Shown in pieces: positions 30,701 through 40,830 of a stretch of DNA of 64,000 bases. The notes beneath the pieces are model-generated. The model saw nothing but the letters and a program-made list of their open reading frames with translations, was not told the origin of the DNA and did not search any database. Origin of the DNA: Branchiostoma floridae. Taxonomy: Eukaryota > Chordata > Leptocardii > Amphioxiformes > Branchiostomatidae. Position 1 is the first letter of the stretch, and the number at the start of each line of letters is the position of its first letter. The DNA is taken from positions 10,127,298-10,191,297 of the forward strand of contig NC_049991.1 in NCBI RefSeq assembly GCF_000003815.2, given 5' to 3'. The position numbers and the translations under genes are program-made.

Positions 30701-32963
30701 AGTCTCTATCTGGCTCAACAGGACGCTGCAAAATATAGGCAGATAACATGCCAGAGGAGTTATCTTTCCGAGGAGTATGGTTTGCAACTCCGTCGGCATG
30801 TTATTGCCAGCTTTATTTGTCCAATTTCTGTTATATTTCCGACGACCTGTGGAGACTGGTAGAAGCCAGGCCTTTCATGCGGACCTCATACTGACTTGAA
30901 TACTAGTATACACGCACGTGTAAACCCACCTTTAGAGACCATTTTCCTATATTGATACCACCAGCTGATTATGAACATCCTGTCTATAGCGACCAACTGT
31001 CTGCAGAGACTAGATTTTAGGTCCCCCTGAGCGGCTTTCCATGGCAGTTTTAACCGTATTCATATTCCGTGAATAGTTAAATCAACCTGGATGTCACTGA
31101 ATAAAGAGCCCCGTTTTTACACAACCGCAACTTTATTTTCACCGACGTTTCGGTGACCCTCTGTCACATTCCCCAGGGTAATACTGACTGGTTCTCATGG
31201 CACCGCAGCAATATGTGTCGATCGCTGCTTACGGATGCGGTCACAAACGCAAGGCATTTACATCTATTCCCAATGCCCCTTTTCCCGCCATCCCTCAGGT
31301 GTATCTGTTGGCGCAGATGGTTGACAGAACCGTAGGTGCCCAGGAGTGGCAGCGGTACATCCTGTACACGGCTAACGCGCTAGCATACTCCAACTCCAGC
31401 GTCAACCCGCTCATCTATGCCTTCTTCTCCGTACAGTTCCGCAGGTCCTTCATGCAGGTAGGCGGAATTATGCTATATGTGCTTGGTACAGGTTCCAATC
31501 GGTAATCTCCAAGCAGATTTCTCCGGTGGCTTAAAACAGTAACATAAGCTGGGGAAGGACAGGGGGTAGATGTATTTGTNNNNNNNNNNNNNNNNNNNNN
31601 NNNNNNNNNNNNNNNNNNNNNNNNNNNNNNNNNNNNNNNNNNNNNNNNNNNNNNNNNNNNNNNNNNNNNNNNNNNNNNNCAGTAGGCCGCACCCCTCTCC
31701 AAGAGAGGCCACTACCCGGGGCTGGAGGAGTACTTGTGTTCCTGCTGCAGGTCATGGTTGGTAGACCGCATCTTCCGCTAGAATAAAATACATTTGGAAT
31801 GAGAATCTGAAGTAAGAAAATCAACAAGGTCAGTAGGTAACCCAGCGGCTCTCACCAGCTTATGTTACTGTTTTAAGCCACCGGAGGAATCTGCTTGGAG
31901 ATTACCAATCGGATGAAATCGCAGAATTGTTTTCCAGAGATCGCCATTGGAGTCTATGTGTAGAAAGAATTCGTGAACAGGATGCTGGAAATGTATTCAG
32001 GTGGTCTCCTATTTGTAGATCCTGCGTTTCAAGTCAATCAGCTGATTACAAGTGACATGAGTCGAAGTTGAAAAGTTCCGTCAAAGTTGATTGTCAAAGT
32101 TAAGGATACCCACATGCACAGAAACCTTTTACTTACCTCGATCGGGATCTGTACCCGTAGAATCGACGATTCTACCAGATCGTAGTCCATACCCTGACGA
32201 TGACATACATGTACATGTGGATAGGTAGAGTACTAGTATACGAGGGCTGGCATTGTCTATCGTATCCATCACTACCACTGTTGTATGCGGTACCAATATT
32301 TGGTGCTTCCGACTACTTAAGGCCTAGGTCCCAATTCCCAATCCGGGGCCCGGCCGGGTAGTTTTCAGAAACGAAAAATATGATAAGAAATGGAACAAAA
32401 CACGCAAAACGTAAAATAAGTAGTCAGGAGCATACTGATGTGTGTATATTCCTTGCATGGTAAACACTTTTATTTTTCGTTTCCACCTGGGCCCCGTTTC
32501 CGAAATGGGACATACGCCTAACTTAGGCTTAGGTCACATTTCCAAACCGATGCCCGGCCGGGATGTTTTAAGAAATGAAAAATTAAGATGTATACTCAGA
32601 AATATACATAATCATGCCCATAAATCTTATTTTGACATTTTGTGTATTTTTTATGTCTTTTATGTTATTCTTTTCGCTCCCGAAAGCGGCTTGGAAATGT
32701 GACCTGAGCCTAACGGATCATTCAATGTCTGTATTACGTTAGTTTTTGTCTTGATGTGTTGTGTCTTGTTGTACTGTTTTAAGTTTGAAAAGTTTTGTCA
32801 TGTTTTGCCTGTTGTTTTCGTTCAGGTGTTCCCCTGTTGTTTCCGAAGCCGAACGAACAAAGTTACCCCCCGACCTTTAGCGAGAGTTCCCGAGCGACAC
32901 TCGGGTGCCGAAAACCCCGACAACAGTGGGACACACGTCACAGACCTAGACACAGAAGTTTGA
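27797..32963 (+). CDS. rhodopsin-family peptide GPCR (allatostatin-A/galanin receptor-like), isoform A, 380 aa
   Basis: Exons 27797-28363, 30144-30422, 31299-31457 and terminal exon 32826-32963; all junctions are phase 0 with GT-AG introns. The extracellular N-terminus has glycosylation sequons N10 (NAS) and N23 (NET). Seven hydrophobic segments follow, with GNLLVI in TM1, LNLSISD in TM2, DRY at 144-146, Cys120 and Cys194 for the usual disulphide, FGLCWLP in TM6 and NSSVNPLIY in TM7. The combination of LRSTTNAFILNLSISD, TWIFGDVWCK and CWLPLQ resembles allatostatin-A and galanin receptors, which couple neuropeptides to G proteins. The tail is V-F-P-C-C (probable palmitoylation site), then basic and polar residues, ending D-T-E-V, a class I PDZ ligand. 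Introns are loaded with MITEs. The ligand is not determinable here. Confidence 0.93.
28551..28745 (+). mobile_element. tRNA-derived SINE, copy 2, GPCR intron 1
   Basis: A tRNA-like head (GGTAGAGCATTCGCCTCGG, then a B-box-like GAGTTCGATAGC) is followed by CCTTGGGAAAGGCACTTTACA and GTGTAAAAATGGGTACCTGAC. The second and third motifs are shared with the SINE at 3230-3459 although the heads differ, which is typical of SINE families that share a conserved central domain. Confidence 0.72.
29484..29677. mobile_element. GC-core MITE family, copy c, GPCR intron 1
   Basis: The left end is AACGTCACATTTCCAAACCG with GGGCCCGACCGGG. The right end carries the inverted core as TTTCCGAAAGCTGCCTGGTCGGCC and runs directly into copy a. 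Confidence 0.6.
29678..29883. mobile_element. GC-core MITE family, copy a (best preserved), GPCR intron 1
   Basis: It begins TTAGGCTTAGGTCACATTTC, followed by CAAACCGGGGTCCGGCCG, and ends CGGCCGGGCCCCGGTTTG then GAAATGTGAGAAGCC. The inverted repeats are about 40 bp around an AT-rich centre with no ORF. Confidence 0.78.
29901..30106. mobile_element. GC-core MITE family, copy b, GPCR intron 1
   Basis: It begins TAAGGATAAGGTCCCATTTCC and ends CCGGTCGGGTCCCGGG, then GGAATTGGGACCTTGGCC, in inverted orientation. It ends only 37 bases before GPCR exon 2. Confidence 0.65.
31085..31200 (-). mobile_element. possible Penelope-like element end with hammerhead-like motif
   Basis: On the minus strand AACCAGTCAGTATTACCC is followed by CTGGGGA, then GTGAC-AGAGG-GTCAC forming a stem, then CGAAACGTC and GGTGAAAATAAAGTTG. 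The order (CUGAUGA-like core, stem, GAAAC, GUC) matches hammerhead ribozymes reported in Penelope-like retroelements, but the core is mutated (CTGGGGA). It sits in GPCR intron 2. The identification is by motif only. Confidence 0.45.
31503..31904. mobile_element. hAT-like MITE, copy 2, with assembly gap, GPCR intron 3
   Basis: Termini of about 50 bp are inverted (TAATCTCCAAGCAGAT, then TCTCCGGTGGCTTAAAACAG, and the complement), flanked by a perfect 8-bp duplication CCAATCGG (31495-31502 and 31905-31912). The terminal motif is shared with 3056-3190. The gap 31580-31679 lies inside it, so the true length is unknown. Confidence 0.85.
31580..31679. other. assembly gap (100 N)
   Basis: One hundred undetermined bases, a common default gap size rather than a measured one. 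Confidence 1.
32317..32521. mobile_element. GC-core MITE family, copy d, GPCR intron 3
   Basis: TTAAGGCCTAGGTCCCAATTC leads into CGGGGCCCGGCCGGG. The far end has CACCTGGGCCCCGTTTCC and GAAATGGGACATACGCCTAA inverted to it. Confidence 0.68.
32523..32713. mobile_element. GC-core MITE family, copy e, GPCR intron 3
   Basis: TTAGGCTTAGGTCACATTTC at the left and GGAAATGTGACCTGAGCCTA at the right form long inverted repeats. It lies back-to-back with copy d and about 110 bases before exon 4A. Confidence 0.75.
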
Positions 32964-33109
32964 ATGAACACTGATATAACATATGCACATTTCATACTTC
33001 TGAAGCGCACGCGAAGAAACATTTTGTGAACCGTGACTGTGGTTGATTGCGCTAAAACGCTCTAGACGCTAGCACCTGCACAGCATAGTCTTGTGTATGT
33101 ACATTATAT

Positions 33110-33345
33110 ACATTGTGTAAAGTACAGCTTAGTACATAGTGATAGTGTAGTGTAGTGTGATACAGTCTTGTGTAGTATAGTATAGTCTTTAGTTTGGTAT
33201 AGTATGGTGAAATATGGTATCATATGTGTAGCCTGGGATAGTATGGTATAGCACAGTTTAGTATAGTATAGTATACTAAACTACTATACTATAGTACATG
33301 TATATTGTATTATAGTATTGTATGGTAGTATACACTTAGTATATA
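33110..33345. repeat. TAGTA-rich simple repeat
   Basis: Degenerate runs of TAGTATAG / TAGTGTAG and their complement lie between the two alternative GPCR terminal exons. Confidence 0.8.
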
Positions 33346-33883
33346 AGGTAAACTTACCGTAAAGGCACCTTAAATTCGAAGTTGGTTTGTCAAGATGCGA
33401 TTTTCCTGAAGCGTTCCAGTGCAACATGTAGACAGACTCGGGGATTTGGGACGTTTTTGGACATTCAAAGTTGCTTCATGACAGTTCGGCCTTAATAGAT
33501 TTCCAATCATAGTCCATTATACACAACATTAACACTATTTGTCATATTATGTATTATGAATAGTAGGTACATTAGCCACATTGTACGGCTAGCATGTTAG
33601 ATGAGCGTATAACGTTAACCCAAGGAGGTTAACCTGACATTACGATTACTGAGAATAGGTACTTCAGAGTGTCGCCATTCGTTCTACCTGCACTTTCTTG
33701 TGGTAGAACTTTCAGATCAGCAAGGTCATGACAAGCATATTACAGTAAACATTTCTGAAGGACATAAGACGAACTTTGTACAACACTTTCACGATTATTC
33801 CAAGAACCCCCCCCCCCCCACTTCTTATAACCGTAAGCCTGTTGTATGACAAATGTTACTGAACGTTCCTTGTCTATCGGCAG

Positions 33884-34015
33884 GTGTTCTCGTGTTGCTC
33901 GGGCAAACCCACCTTTCAACATAACGTCATCGACTTCGGTGAAGGTACGGTGGCCGGAGGGGCCACAAGACACAGTGTGCTGAAAAGAGGGTCTTCGTTG
34001 GACACACCGGTGTGA
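33884..34015 (+). CDS. alternative terminal exon (4B) of the GPCR, 43 aa tail
   Basis: After an acceptor (CTATCGGCAG) the exon opens in the same phase as exon 4A and encodes a 43-residue tail beginning V-F-S-C-C and ending S-S-L-D-T-P-V before a TGA. Its first bases (GTGTTCTCGTGTTG) closely match exon 4A (GTGTTCCCCTGTTG). Joined to exons 1-3 it gives 378 residues. The remainder of the tail differs completely from 4A except for the final D-T-x-V. The two exons therefore look like mutually exclusive last exons that arose by duplication. A pseudo-exon remains possible, but an intact frame with conserved ends argues against it. Confidence 0.75.
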   Translation: MFSCCSGKPTFQHNVIDFGEGTVAGGATRHSVLKRGSSLDTPV

Positions 34016-34623
34016 GAGACAGTCCGAGAAAACAATATGTATCCATTTCGCCAGGAGGCGCCGCATCACTTGGATGTGCGTTGTAAGAAGGAGGTTCATG
34101 ATCCTAGATACGCATGCGCACCAAATGTGCATAACAATGCCCAGACATGTTTTGTTTATGTGTCAGGTGCGACGTGCGTATGCAGAATTGTGAACCACCT
34201 TATACAAGTGCAGGAGCAGCGCCCCCTGGCGGATAGGGTGATGATATGTGGCTCCTACAAAGAGGCACTTGGTTATTATCGTACAGTAGAATTTATTACA
34301 GGTGAATTATATCTGACCTCACGGGATGTCATTATTATATTCTTGGGTTTGCAGTGTGCTATAATGTCTCACAAATTCCTGTGGGAGGGTAGATGGTTTT
34401 GACGTATTACATATGGGTTTAAATTATCATTCATTTAATCTTTATCAATGCCATCAAATGTTCTTTCGTCATTATCGTTTTTTCCCAACTTTGCCAATAT
34501 TTCAACTGCCCAAAATACAATACGGAACATTGGAGAGATGGTCAGGCGAACGGTACCCGGTTGTCATCTGCCACCGGCTCCGAAAGTGAAGCTGTATCCG
34601 CCGCTGTGCACTTCCGTACCGTA

Positions 34624-34987
34624 AACTGTCGTTGCCATTTTTAACGCTCAATGCTGTACCGCCGACTGCGGTTGAGGCCATATCGTAAGTTATTTTGGGT
34701 GGCTAAGACGCAAAAATAGTGCATCCACCTTGGGTCGAATCTGGATCCGACATCCTAGTCCTTAAAGTTAAACCCAAATGTTCTTAGTCTGTGTAACGCA
34801 AACTCCGCTATCCGGAGCTTGTAGACTCCTCCCCGCGGCAATGTACGACGGGCCTGAGAAGCGCGATTAAATCAGGCTAAAATGTTCTGAGACACGAAAC
34901 GTCAGGGTATTGGCGGAACGACCCAGTACACTTGAAGTGTACAGCTCTGCGACACAGCATAGGCCGTTTCAAATGGCAACGACAGTT
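34624..34987. repeat. 17-bp perfect inverted repeats 330 bases apart
   Basis: AACTGTCGTTGCCATTT (34624-34640) and its exact complement (34971-34987) bound a stretch without ORF. This is the shape of a MITE, but no clear target duplication was found. Confidence 0.5.
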
Positions 34988-37239
34988 AAAGGGACAGAAA
35001 TTGGCTCCCTTACGATGGTGATTCATGAGACACTAATGTCGATATCAATATTTACCCTGTAATCTCTAATCGTCAGTGTGGTACTACTGGTAATACGTAT
35101 AATGTATGAAATGTAATGTGTGTGATGAAATATCATATTACTTCTCATTTCATTGTGTACTTGTGGTTGCTGTGTCTTGTGTTGTACTCCTTTATCAATA
35201 TTTTCCATATTTTCTTGTAAATTTCGCTCTTTGAAATATGTTTTGCTTCACTACTGACAAGTGGTACCTACCGCGCGTAATCGATTGTATATATATGATA
35301 TAGAAGTTATATCCTATCACCTACTGATTACGTGGAGTATATTCTTTTCCATGGTTCGTAAGTTGTGGTGAACAAAAACTATTTTCATTTTCCCAGTATA
35401 TCGATACCCTGAGATATCTCTCATGAGTGGAAGAGCCCTGTGCATTCGTGCAGACTATCAGTAGATTCGCCATGTGGCACTGCTGTACAGTAGAATGACG
35501 TGGGAAATATTCTTTTCCATGGTTTGTTACTTGAGGTGAACCAAAATATTTTGATTTTAACAGTTTAGAAATACACTGAGATAACTCTCCTGTGAGAAAA
35601 AAGGTTCCAAAGCTTTTAAGCTACCAGTGTAATGTGAGACGAAAACTTACGTTGAATTCCTGTTTGTAACGTGAGCAACGCCGGGTAACCTGTGCATTTT
35701 TGCAGAGCATCGCTGTGTGGCGCTGCTGTACGGTAGCGTTATTCATGACAGTCTACACTCATACAGAATGTCACTGCTTTATCCAGAAAAAGGTACTCTA
35801 TGATATATTATGTACATACATTGTAAGGTAACATAGGTTGTGTAGATTTTGTCCAACGTGAAACTATATTAACCTTCGAAAGAACTTGTGTTTATAGCTT
35901 AGGAAATGACACTCATTTTAGTGCTGTTTTAAGTAATATCTACACAAGTATTAAGGCCAATTGTTGCACACCATTGACATCTTTTATAGGTGACTGACGT
36001 GTTGCGTCCACGCGTGCACGTGAACTGTCCATATGTGTCTCTCTGAAAATTAGACCAAATCCATTTACATCTACTGGTAGCTTCAAACGTACCTTCCGCC
36101 CACGTCCACGTGACGCACCCTTTGGCGAACGAATACTGATTATCAGGTCCAAAGAACTTTGAAGCGGTGCTAATCAGCAAATTCAATAAGACCAGCTGCT
36201 GACGTTAGTTGCTGGGGGCATTAATTAACTTCAAAGTGGAGAGAATCGGACATAATTTACCCTTTCGGCTCTTCCCTATAGGTTATCTTCTTTTTATCAA
36301 ATGCCAGGGTACCAAAGAAGTACATTCACACATTTTGTGTCAAAGATAGATGTAATATTCGAGACAAGTATTTAGAAGAAAAGAAAATCATTTTGGTGAG
36401 AAACGGAACACGCTTGCATGTTGCTTTATGACCCACTTTGACACGACTGTGCAACAACCCGTTTCGTTGAAGTGGATGATTATTTTTCTTTCAGAGGGAA
36501 ATGGACATAATTGCCCCATTCTAGAAATAGACAGAGAGGCTAATGATCTATAAGTGCAGTTTGCACCATTGCTGGAGCACCATGTGGTTGGCATACAAAA
36601 TCGTATCTTGCACTTGCTGTGCCGACGAAAACTCACGTTGGATTCCTGTTTGCTTCATGAATGTGTTACTATAACAGACTCCACATGTACAGAATGTCGC
36701 TATGTAACATTAATGTACAGTACGTTGTATGAATACATACTCACCTTGTCACTGTGTTTATATGAAGAGTCAGATTCTTTGAATGTGTCTTGACATTTGA
36801 TGTTTCGTTAGTATATCTGTATAAAATACCTTTTGTTACTAATCTTCGCCAAGGGAGTATGCTTTCCAACTTTGTTATATTGTGATTTAAGGTTCTGATT
36901 TATCATAGAAAATATATACCATTAATCGATGAATGTGTGTTGTGTGTACATGCATAAACGGCGGAGGTATATCATAGATGATACTTATGTTGCAATTTTG
37001 AACTTTACATTGGTATACGATATAAAGCGCTTACCAACAAGCTTTCCATCAGCCCTCTGATCCTTATCAAGTTGACCCAAAGCCTATGTCACACATCCAT
37101 ACCAAAAGTTTGACGTCAGCAAAGGGTCAAAGGTGCTTGTCTGTCGGTATCGGCCCCCGTCTCGGTTGAGGGAAGGTTGGCGGGCTCTGCTGAACTTACA
37201 TTCAAGTATGGATGATACTATTATGCTTTTGCACAGGAA

Positions 37240-37325
37240 AAAGTATTACCTTCCAGGTTCCAACACTTCCCCTTTTCGGAAGTCATTCTCGGGGTAATAC
37301 TGACTGGTTCTACTTCTCACTGCTA
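37240..37325 (-). mobile_element. possible Penelope-like element fragment, copy 2
   Basis: It shares AGAACCAGTCAGTATTACCC (minus strand) with the fragment at 31085-31200. A hairpin ACTTCC-GAAAAG-GGGAAGT follows. The ribozyme-like core is more degraded than in the first copy. Confidence 0.35.
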
Positions 37326-39207
37326 GGTGGCGCTTCAGTGTGAAGAAGGCAGCCCAAACCTGACTAAGATTGTACCCTCCCCCCCCCCCCTCATCACGAT
37401 GCTTCGTGGACATTTTCTGATCCATACAGCTTACTTAATCCTGTCTCTATTATTAAACCGTTCTTCCCTAGAACCATTCCAGAGTGGAAAGCCCTGCCTG
37501 TCACGCAGGCAATTGCTCCCTGCCTGCCTCACCTGGGACCTCCCCGGCCCCCTTCTACTATGCCCGTTGCCCGTTGCGGGTATATTTAAGTGGAGGGGGG
37601 GGGGGGGGTAACTTCAATATAGACATTCTCTTATATGCCAGCATTTGGGGTAGAGCCAGTTAAGTTGGCAGAAAGACTAGAAACTACCAAAGCGTTTAGA
37701 GGTCAAACCTTTTGGCTGTGAAACAAAGAACCGTATTTTACGTACCAATCTGATGAAACCATTCACGTCACGAAAAGTATAATGTAGTGTTAGACAACTA
37801 CTGGCCTATAGGAGTATTCAGCTGCGAGCATCCACTTTTACTCCAATTTTTACTTCAATGAAAAGAGGTTAGCTAGCGGGAAATTGCTCATTACCGGCTA
37901 CAGTATCTCTCCCATTTTTATCTTCTTTCTTCTACTTAAATCAGAAAATGAGTTGAAATGTAGTCTTCTTTATGTAATACAACCCTCAAACCATATGGGA
38001 TCAGTGGAGAAGCTCAGTTGTTAATCAAAACGCATGGTAAAATATCATAATTAACGGTAGTCTCGGGGAAAGGATTCCGTAAAAATGGTTATGTAGTAGA
38101 TAGCTATCTGGCTCGCACGTCAATCGTCGTTGTAACGCAATCTGTCGAATTCTAACTCTTCCTTCTCCGCTGATAATAACATGATGTCAGTGAGAATAAT
38201 GGGTTCCTGTAACCGTTAAATTGTTCTTGTAGCCTTCAAATTGGACGGCATCGGGGCACTGTCCGACTAAGACGGTGTCCGACGTACTAAGAAATTCGAC
38301 TAGATTGGCCGTATCCCACCGGTCAGGAAATCATCTTGATCCGTAGGTTCAACTTGTACACTCCGTGGTTCGTCTAATCAAACGGTGCAGTTTTCCAATT
38401 TCCCCTTTTCTCCCGGGAGTCGAGACATATGGTAAAAGTGAGTCACTTTAGTGCCCCGGCCGGGGAGGAAAATTGGAAAGCTGCAACTTTTGATAAACGG
38501 AAGCACGAACTGTACGCTCGGGTCGGACCTACTGCTCACAATACGTGTCTGCCACGGGGATTATGGCCAATATAGTGGAGATTGTTAAGCCGGGATCCAA
38601 TTCGGAGATGGCGGGCGGTGTTACCGGACATTAGGGTCATCGACCGAGAACGAATAAATCGATTTTAAAGACAGGAAATAACCTGGAATTATTTTACCTG
38701 TGGAATAAATGATGACAGTGTCTCGTTGTTTTGACAGGAAACGGAAAGTTCGTGAGGTTCTGCATGATAAGAACCTTTATTGAATTGTTGGCCTCCACGT
38801 TGGTGACGTCATTACCTTTCCCAAATCTCTCGGCGTCCTTCAACTTGTATTATAAGAGACTCGCTCTGTTACCTCAGTAATTACGGTGAAAGTAACTTTT
38901 CCTTCGACATTTCATATCTGAACTGGCAGACACGGACAGAGGCACGACTTCTACAAGAACATCAATACCGCATTCTAACTTTGCCAACACTAACTTCCTG
39001 GTACCAGTCGCTGACGTCACGAGTCACCTAAGTCACGTGTCCTGGCCAGTTGGTCATTCGAACCTGATGAAGACTGCAGGATGTACAGTGAAGCCTGACG
39101 TATTGTCGTATTGAGGTCACCTGAGTTAGCACCGAATGGCAGCCACTCCTATTGTAAGCTCCTCACAATTCAGCCACTGGCTGCGAAGAGAGAGTAATCG
39201 GCCCACC

Positions 39208-39261
39208 CAATAACCAATAATTATAACCAATAATTATAACCAATAATTATAACCAATAACC
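39208..39261. repeat. short tandem repeat, 14-bp unit AACCAATAATTATA
   Basis: About three and a half consecutive copies of the AACCAATAATTATA unit. Confidence 0.9.
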
Positions 39262-40234
39262 TGTTTATTGTGTTGGAGCACAAATTGGCACTTAACTACA
39301 TCATATCCAAGTGAACCGTCTTCCATTTACTAACAGTAGTAGAAGTAGTACTTGGAGTACTCAAATTTCTTCTGCAACTTTAGAGTTGTTAAGAGTTGTG
39401 GGTTAAAGTACAACCTGTAAAGCATAATCAATTCGTGCCGAGAAAATGAAGAAATGGCAACTACACATATATACAGAAAAGACCTTTGTATTGCTGTGAC
39501 ACCGTTGTGACACTGATCTTCCAGGTATCATTTTTCGAAGAGCAAATTTTAGACACGTAGTTGGTATTTGCTGCAGAACTAAAGCCTATTTCTCACATGG
39601 TTTGTGTGAGAGTCAAAGTTGAGTTTGTCCAAAGGTTAGTTCACGTGTGTATATTGATTCCTCACCACTGCTGTCGCACAGGACACAATGGCAAAGACTT
39701 ATGGCTAGTGATAACAGTAATGCTGATATTGACTTCGAGAACTATTCTAAACGTCAAAGTTTTACGCCACTGTTTTATTATTAGTACCTTTTTTATTACA
39801 GGGATTAGGTCCCGTGTGGTCACAAGTTTGGCGGTCGCGGTCGTGTTGGCCAGGTGGTCTTGAAAAGGTCACTTAATGGGGGAAATGTTCGTGGCCGAGA
39901 TAAAGCGGTCGTAATGAACAGGTTGTTGGCTCGAAGAGGTGGTCTCTTGGGCAGGTTTGACAGTATTTTAAAAAAAATAATTTCTAACTTTAAGAGGGCC
40001 GAATATTATATAGCCGTTCTTATCAATGTACTCATAAAATTGATATCAGTTATCAATCGATCTCTGGGTAGCACTATTGATATTGTTTATGATGTCGTAT
40101 AGCAGAAACGTATGACATGTGAAAATAAAGTTGAACGTATGCTATGTAAACTTTGCGTTGTTTTGAGATCGTGACAAATCTTGTCACATAAACGTGATTT
40201 TACTGTCCCTTCCGTGGCGCCCACTGAGTTCGCC
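39262..40234. other. non-coding stretch
   Basis: Short open frames at 39561-39863 and 39854-40102 have no recognisable domain and are preceded by no convincing splice or promoter signal. Nothing else was seen. Confidence 0.5.
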
Positions 40235-40414
40235 TAGCCTGGGTACCATCCGGAAAGTAGTTCGCACTGGCATTAATATACATCTGTACTATATACAGTC
40301 ACTTCTCGCTCTGACATTTTCCATAAACTATATACAGTCGCTTCCCTGCTGTACCAGGGTAGCAGAAGCGAACATAGGAGCAAACTAAGTACTACCCGGA
40401 TGGTACCCAGGCTA
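40235..40414. mobile_element. TAGCCTGGGTACCATCC MITE, copy 2
   Basis: It starts TAGCCTGGGTACCATCCGG, with a complementary end CCGGATGGTACCCAGGCTA. The 9-base flanks GAGTTCGCC and CTGTCCGCC match at six of nine positions, fitting an aged duplication. The interior contains a repeated CTATATACAGTC. Confidence 0.8.
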
Positions 40415-40830
40415 CTGTCCGCCTGCATTGCGTACTGGGTGCCCCAGCTGAGAACACGGGCCGCTGAATCGCTACATATCCTGCGAATTGACACATAAAT
40501 CGAACCATTTCACCACCTTAACGGTCACAAAAATAGTTCACAGGTACCAAATAGGCCATTCGGTGGTCGCACAAGCTTACATTTACAGCTAGTTACTTTT
40601 GAAGCTAGAATTGTATGTACGTATTTCTACTGATAAAAGAAAGCGTAAACTGAAACATTCAGCCATTTTAATGGTTTCATCGTGAGTTCTTGGAAATGAA
40701 GAGGGTACTTTGACGGTCTGAAAAGCCTGTAGGTACTCTTTTATTGACATTTGATGTGGCAAGTTAATGGCTTTCAGGTTCACCGAAAGTGCAGAGGCCT
40801 TATCCAAGATAATCCACTTACATTAAGTTG

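Larger units (their letters stand above)
34016..39190. other. non-coding stretch 3' of the GPCR
   Basis: No gene was recognised. It includes an inverted-repeat pair (34624-34987), a Penelope-like fragment (about 37240-37325) and facing poly-C and poly-G runs (about 37378 and 37597). The start presumably holds GPCR 3' UTR, though no AATAAA was found close to either terminal exon. Confidence 0.5.

Noticed and set aside
35929..36186. Overlapping minus-strand frames of 70-85 codons
   Set aside because: Two frames open by chance over the same bases, neither with recognisable features.
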